Shown: in pieces, positions 57,920 through 64,000 of the stretch | Layout of the letters: every line of letters starts with the position of its first letter | How positions within the stretch are numbered: position 1 is the first letter of the stretch | Source: Actinomortierella ambigua | Taxonomy: Eukaryota > Mortierellomycota > Mortierellomycetes > Mortierellales > Mortierellaceae | NCBI GenBank assembly: GCA_016098155.1 | Contig: JAAAJB010000066.1 | Coordinates: 24,330 to 88,329 of the forward strand | Reading direction: 5' to 3' | DNA length: 64,000 nucleotides | Made by a program: the position numbers and the translations under genes | The notes under the pieces: model-generated | The model's input: only the letters and a program-made list of their open reading frames with translations | What the model was told of the DNA's origin: nothing | Database searches by the model: none

Positions 57920-60900
57920 CTACTCTAAAGGCCGCTGCGGCTGAGAACTGCCGGCAAAGCCCGGTGTGTCCGACGACTCGCCCTCCTCCTCCTCCGTCTC
58001 GATGCTCTCATCTTCATCCATCGCATTCAGCTCGCTCGCTGGACTGGCCACATTCGTCACGCTCTCCGGCGTCTCCAGTCCTCCCACCCATCCGCCTGCG
58101 AGTGCGTGGTGCTGATGATGCGGGTGGTGGAGGTGCTGATGGTGTTGGAGGTGGTGGTGCGGGTGGTGCGGGTGGTGGTATGCCTGATGCTGGATATAGT
58201 GGTGTGGGTGGTGACCTTCATGGGTGACAGCAGCGGCTCCCATACCACCATGGCTCATCGGCGGAAAGGTCATAAAGGGAACATGGCTCGAAGGGACGAC
58301 GTATGAGAGCATGGGTCCATAGTGTGCGTGATGATCCACTGGATCCAGAGCAACCGACATCACAGTGCCAGACCCTGCTGCCATGCCAGGACTTGCCTCC
58401 GCCGCCGGCGACATTGTCAGACCCGCGGGTCTTGGGTTTTGTGCGCCCTGCGCGCTATGGACGGTGGTCGCGAGGTTGGCGAGGGTGGCGAGGGTGGCAG
58501 GGGTGGGGGTGGGGGTATTGCTGGTGGAAAAGTCGAATCCCTGCCCTGCTTGCCCAGTGGGCGTCACGGTTCCTGAATCTCCTTGAAAAACAGCAGCCGT
58601 GGCTGCTTCTGCAGCTGCAGCAGGAGTTGTTGTTGTTGTTGCTGTTGTAGCAGTACCAACACCATGACCACCACCGCCACCAGCCGCTGCAATGCCTTCC
58701 AGAGTCGCACCAATGGAGGCAAACGTCGCTGCGCCCAACGTCGGGTTCTCGCGCATAAAATGCCTTAGCTCCCGAACGCCCTTCCCGGAGAACACGCAAA
58801 AGACCTCCCGCTGGTGTGCTGTAAACTCGGACGGCGGCGCTCGACAAAACTTGTGGTACCGCCGCGACATGAACGACGGTACGCCTGTCAGCGACAGATG
58901 CGTCAGCTTCGGGCACTGTTGCACCAAAGCCGAAATACACGTGTCCGACAGATGCACGCAGTACGACAGATGCACCCGCTCCAACGTCTGCGGCACCACC
59001 TGCGAGATCAACAGCGCATAGATTCCATGGTCCGTGATGTTTGAGCACTTGACCAGCCCGATCCGCCGCAACTTTGGCAACTGCGACAACGCAAACACAG
59101 ATGCATCCGTCAGCTTGGAACAACAGGCTAGATCCAGATACCGTATCCGTGTACAGTGCTGCGTCAACGACGTGATCAGTCGGTCCGTGATCTTGCCACA
59201 ATGTCCCAAATGCAGATAGTGCAAATGCTTTCCCAAAATCTTGATTGCCCCTGCTCCATAATCCGTAATCTTGTCGCACTTGGCCAACACTAGATTCCGG
59301 ATCCGTGGTGCTGCTGGCAGGATTCGGTGCAACGTCTGGTCCGTGATGTGCGAACATGATGTCAGGTTGAGCACTCGCAACTGCTCATACCGGTTCACCT
59401 GTGGCAAAATCGACATAAATGCTTGATCCGTCATGTTGGGCACTTGCGTCGCATTAAGATCCCGCACCTGTGGCAACGCCTCCCAGATCGCTCGAATTGC
59501 CTTGTTCGTCATCAAGTTGCACTGGGCAATGTCTATCTCGATCAGCTGGTGACACTCCTGCGTCAGTGCCAGAACCGCCTGATCCGTTAAGAGCGAGCAT
59601 TGGCTCAACTTGATCTAAAAGGATGAGAGGTGGAGGGAGACAAACAAAAGATTCGGGGGAAACAAAGGAGAGGGGGGAAAAAAAGGGAGAAGGTTAGCAA
59701 CTATCCATGGTTGATGCTGGTCTCTCCGCGGGGTATCAATTTGATAGCCTGAAAAGAGGAAATTAAACAAATTAAACAATACTACGACAAGTTGCATGTC
59801 GGCAAAGCGAACAATCCTCCAAGGTACACCGGCTCTCACTCTGTCGCTGCTTTTTTAGGTCTTAGGACGGGAAGGGTTAGGTTTGGGGGAGGGGAAGGGC
59901 TTGCTCAAGTAATCCAATTAAAAAAAAAAAAAAAAAAAAAAAGCTCCCTCACTCTGTGTTTGTCCCAAAAGTCTTTTGCCTTTTTACACAAGGGGTGGGA
60001 GGGCAGACGTATCCAATTTGGGTAGACTGCTCGGAGTCAGTTCTGCTCCATGCGCAAGGGGTAAGTTAGCGCATGCACAACTCCTTGGTGCCGATCCAAG
60101 CTGCTCCTTTTTTTTCCTCTCTTAGCACACACTCTGACAATTGCACGCGAACCACACAAAACAGCGAAATGCACCAAGGACACCGGCAGGCAAGAACAAA
60201 TCAAAATAAAGGGTCGCAGTCGCCCTGTATCCTCGAGTGCTTTTCCGACAGGTGCACTACAGCCGATTCTTCACCCCTCTGAAAGTCCTTTCTTTCCTTG
60301 CTTCCCCCACCCCCCTTTCTCCCAGTATCCGGCCGATATTTTTGGATGAGAGGTGCCCTTCAGTATCCCTGTTTCCCTTACCTCAACCCCTTCTCCACCC
60401 CCCCCTTATCCCGCGGACACTGGACAAGCTGGTCCCCCCTTTGCATCATAAGCAGTAGGATCCCTATCTATGCGCAATATACCACCCTCCCCCACTTCAT
60501 TTTAGTGGTGTCTCCCCTCTTTTTCTCTTCTTCCTCCTCCTCCTCTTCCTTCGATAAGCGCCTGCATTGGTCCAGGATTGACGCCGATAGGAGCCCTGGT
60601 GCCCACCGTCTATTCACAGAATGCAGATGTGGTCTGGGCAGAGTGTAACGGAAAAAGAAGGACGAGAGGATGGGATGGATGAACGAGGAAGAAAGGTGAT
60701 GACAAGATTACTGCAGTAAACAATGATAAAAAGCAATAACACTTGAGACAAAACAAGAGCAGAAAAAAAAAGAGAGAAAGATGGAGGAACCCTAGACAAC
60801 AAGGAAATCTGAAGTGGTTTTTTTTCTTCTTGGTCTTTTAAACCTTGAAAGTTGGTGTAAAAGACGATCGACTATTGGATCTGCGAGAGAAAAAAAAAAA

Positions 60901-61955
60901 AAAGACAAACTTACCCGCTTCAGCTTGGAACAACGTCTGGCGAGGGTAACAATGGCGGTATCGGTGATCGTGGTACACCCTGCAAGATACAATGTGTGCA
61001 GTTGCGAACAGTGTTCGGCAATAAACTCCACCAGCGCGTCACTGACATGCGGGATCTCCGACAGGTCCAGCGAGTAGAGTCCTGGACATGCCTGCAGGAG
61101 TGTGCGGAGCCCTTCCTCGGTCGTCTTCTTGCATCCAGGCATGATCAAACGCTCAAGCCGACGACAGTTGGCAAATGCCGTCAGGATCGTATCCGTGACT
61201 TCAGACGTGACAAAGTTGAGGTTCAGCCGTCGAATATAGGTTGCATAGGGAAAAGTGGTGGTGGTAAGGCTGTCGTTGTCGTCATCATCATCATGATATT
61301 CATCACCATGTTGATCATCGTCGATAGTGATGATTCTGGCGCTTGTTGATGGAGCAAGTAGAGACGGAGAAGGGAGCATTAAAGTCCAGATTAAACGGTT
61401 TGTGATGCTCATGTTCGTCAGTGCTGGCCTGGACCAAAGCAGATCAACGCCACAGTTGCACCAACGCTTGCAAACCAAGATGGCTGCGCGGAGGTCCTGT
61501 GGCGAAGTGAGAAAGCGGAAAATGCAGAGGATCAGCTCCGCTGGCAGGAAAAGACCGCCACGATGATCGCGCACAAGCGAGGTGGTTGGTATACTGTTGT
61601 GCTGCAGTGGATGCGGTTGATGTGTTGGTTGCTGTTGTTGTTGTTGTTGTTGTTGTAGCGGTTGTTGCGTCTGTTTGTGTAGTAGTGTATGCTGGTCTTG
61701 TTGGTCTCGTTGGTCTGGTTGTTGTTCCCAGGTACTACGAATGTCTTGCTGTGGTTGAAATGGTGGTGTGGCTGGTGGTTGCGTGAGGTACTGGAACCGG
61801 TGTTCCTGAGGGCTGTCCGACTCTTCCTTGTCAAAGGATGAGAGAGACGAGGAGGAGGAGGATGGAGACGGGGAGGGATAGCCCTGGTCCGCCACACCTC
61901 TGCTGCCCTCCGGCATCGGTGTAGCGTTTGCAAAAACTGAGCTGGCCTTGGCCAT
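57920..61955 (-). CDS. GRR1: GRR1-like F-box/LRR subunit of SCF ubiquitin ligase
   Basis: Exons 61955-60915 and 59614-57920 join in phase 0 to give 911 residues. The start is the Met of MAKASSVFAN, the first ATG in frame. Residues 1-135 are S/P/Q-rich. The F-box is at about 136-175 (LPAELILCIFRFLTSPQDL, VCKRWCNCGVDLLW). Cysteine-type leucine-rich repeats run from about 220 to 590, each with a CxxITD core (LYLAGCTTITDTAI, LVKCSNITDHGIY). The junction RCSKLKR|IKLSQCS restores a repeat exactly. After them the fungal Grr1 block EFTAHQREVFCVFSGKGV is present, supporting orthology over other FBXL proteins. The tail is G/A/T-rich, then His-rich, and ends acidic. In yeast Grr1 degrades cyclins and controls nutrient sensing. 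The intron is long (1299 bases) and I see no exon inside it. Confidence 0.9.
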
Positions 61956-63939
61956 TGGATTGGGGAAGAGGGAAGAAGCGACAAAGGGAAAAAGAAGGGA
62001 ACGGGGGGTCGGGAAAGTACAAAGGAGAAAAAATGAGATGTGATATTCTGATGTCCCTGATGTAAATTGAAGTGGAACAGAGCGATAGGGAAGAGATAAA
62101 ATACACCGCTCTGCTGATGGCTGACGACAGACTGCAGCGAGCGCGATAGTGTGACGACAAGGGTGAGCAATACTGAGAAGAAGAAAAATGAAACAAGAGT
62201 CAGAAGGGAGGAGAGAGAGAGCGAGTGAGTGAGTGAGTGGGAGAGTATGAGTGAGTGAGAGTGAGCGATGGGAGATGGGGAGATGCAAAAAAAAAAAAAG
62301 GGACAAGAAGAAATGGGATGTTTGGAGAAGAAGAATGGGACTTTTGTGCTTTTCCCCCTCTGTTCTGCTCTACTCTGCTCTGCTCTGTTGGCGCACACTC
62401 TCGTCCCACACTACTTGGAGGAGAATGACAGGGGAAGTGGTGGTGGAGGTGGTGGGGGGGGGTGTATACGCGAATGAGAGTAGCACGAGGAAGAGGGGAG
62501 AAGGAAGGACAAGAGAAGGTGAGGAATCAGGGGTGAATGTTAAAAGGACATGAAGGACAAGAAGAAAAAAAAAGAAAACGAAAAGAGTGAGAGATGTACA
62601 AGACAAAAAAAAAAGGCGTGGGCTAGGGAAAGGACAAAAGGGAAAAGGGAAAAGGGCCTCCTTGTTTGTGAGCACACAAAAAGTGAATGTGGGTAGGACA
62701 CAAGGGGATGGATGGATGGGGGGGGGAAGAAGCAACAGGGGTGGAAAGGGGGGGAGGATGGGATGTAGACTAAATGTGGGGTGTGGGGAGCAGTGTGAAC
62801 ACACACACACACACATACACATACATACAAAGGATGGTGATGATGGATGACAGCACAATCGGCGGTCAATCAAGGAGCCGGAAAGTCCTTTCTTTCTTTC
62901 TCTCTCTCCTTCCCTCTCCCTCTCACTCTCTCTCTCGTTCTCTCCCTCGTTGGGCATGGATGAATGGTGCCCGATCGTACTTGGCCTTTGGACCAATGCT
63001 ATTGTGAGGAAAGGACAAGGTTACAGGGGCAAGAAAGGGTTAGTAGCCCCTCCTCCTCCCCGCCTCCCTTTCTGCCATGCCCCGCCCTACCCCGCCCTGC
63101 CTGCCCTGCTGTCCTGCCCTACTGTCCTGCCCTGGTGGCCCACGCCCTCCCCCCCCCCATTGACCCACACGCCGTGCGTGCACACTGCTGTGTTGGATAT
63201 GATATAACAACGACAGCTCAGGATCTCCCAATCCAAAAAAAGAAAGGTGCTATGTGTAGTAAAAAAAAAAAATAAAAAAATACATTGCCACCAATTCCCA
63301 AACAGCCTTCTTCTCGTGACAACGAACAAGAGATGATGGCCATGGCATGGGAAAGAGTCACGAAATATGGGCCTCGCTTCCTTGGCTTTGACCCTGAACA
63401 AGAATAGAATTCCACAAAGCTAAATAGCACATACGTACAGTCCACATACACGCGCGCACACAGCACATGGCTGGGCACGCGACACAAAGAAAAAAAAAAG
63501 GTGTGAAAGAGACAGATCGAGCTCCTTACTGAGCTGCACAGTCCTGCAGGCGGCCCCTGGACGAAAGATCTCTATCAAAGAAGGGCAAACAGCAAAGAAG
63601 AAGAAGCCCTAACTTTGTTGGACCTGAGGGCCTGTTGCAACAGGAAGCCACTCATGTATGGCCGATCTCTCAGGGGTGGTTTGCAGAGCATGGCAGGACA
63701 GACCAAAGACCTGGTGGGAGGGGGGAGAAGGGGGATGTCACTTACGCCAACCAGTGAAAGGGTGAAAAAAAAAATAGGTCACCAGGCCCCTACATCAAAC
63801 AGGCTGCTTTTCCTATAGGAACACAACTCTAACATGGTCTATTCATTGTCTATTGGGTTAAAGAGAGGAGGGGGAAATAACTAATCTGGTCAAGGAGGAA
63901 GGGGGGGGCGGGAAGGCGTCGATAGGAGACAATGCTATT
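61956..63939. other. GRR1 upstream region, repeat-rich spacer
   Basis: No gene is recognised. It should contain the GRR1 promoter and leader (minus strand) and the 3' region of the gene cut by the right edge. It has GAGT repeats near 62215-62265, G-rich runs, a CA run near 62799-62826 and CT-rich sequence near 62895-62945. Confidence 0.5.
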
Positions 63940-64000
63940 TAACGGACGCGAGCGCAGATGTTGCCCTTGCGGTACTTGATCTCGCGAACACGGAGACCGG
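63940..64000 (-). CDS. C-terminal end of an unrecognised gene, cut by window edge
   Basis: The minus strand reads GLRVREIKYRKGNICARVR and then TAA at 63942-63940. The short basic tail and clean codon use suggest the end of a real protein, but 19 residues are too few to name a family. The reading frame is inferred from the stop codon only. The remainder lies outside the window. Confidence 0.4.

Noticed and set aside
61532..62398. 288-codon minus-strand frame at the GRR1 5' end
   Set aside because: It overlaps the GRR1 first exon in another frame and reads leader repeats as Ser/Leu/His/Asn runs. The GRR1 frame has the F-box.

Overview
The window is a gene-dense piece of fungal nuclear DNA. Genes are split by short GT-AG introns, long C/T, A/T and triplet simple repeats fill the spacers, and proteins carry long Q/N/S/T/D/E runs. 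A protein kinase fused to about two dozen Sel1 repeats, F-box/LRR genes duplicated side by side, a complex I assembly factor and near-balanced base composition point to an early-diverging fungus, most likely Mortierellomycotina (Mortierella/Linnemannia type). That placement is an inference from gene families and not from a database search.

Layout. 0.6-2.7 kb: N-terminal amidase of the N-degron pathway (minus). 3.4-6.5 kb: proline-rich PhoD-like phosphatase (plus). 7.0-16.5 kb: three related genes for small secreted eight-cysteine peptides (minus), with a Sel1-repeat kinase (plus) between the first and second. 17.9-19.0 kb: NDUFAF2-like complex I assembly factor (plus). 19.6-27.5 kb: URA2/CAD-type pyrimidine enzyme (minus). 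30.2-37.2 kb: PAK/Ste20 kinase (plus), broken by a 10-N gap. 37.8-42.9 kb: two tandem F-box-like paralogs (minus). 43.7-45.3 kb: GET4 (minus). 45.3-50.2 kb: gene-poor, with a probable F-box relic. 50.2-52.1 kb: PTR2-type peptide transporter (plus). 53.4-57.6 kb: CRT10-like WD40 protein (plus). 57.9-62.0 kb: GRR1-like F-box/LRR protein (minus). The right edge cuts the last codons of another minus-strand gene.

Most genes are housekeeping and do not form one pathway. GRR1, PAK, PTR2, URA2 and the amidase are all linked to nutrient or growth signalling in other fungi, but nothing here shows they are co-regulated. Exon joins were chosen so that splice sites, reading phase and family motifs agree. 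NTA1, PhoD, NDUFAF2, URA2, GET4, PTR2 and GRR1 come out fully in frame; the Sel1 kinase also does, but its first exon lacks homology support.

The least explained part is the 7-17 kb region. Three dispersed same-strand paralogs encode roughly 60-residue secreted peptides with one cysteine spacing rule. Each appears to have a TATA box and an intron in its 5' leader, and two share an exact 14-base block just below the TATA box. I do not recognise the family, and it is the best candidate for something undescribed.
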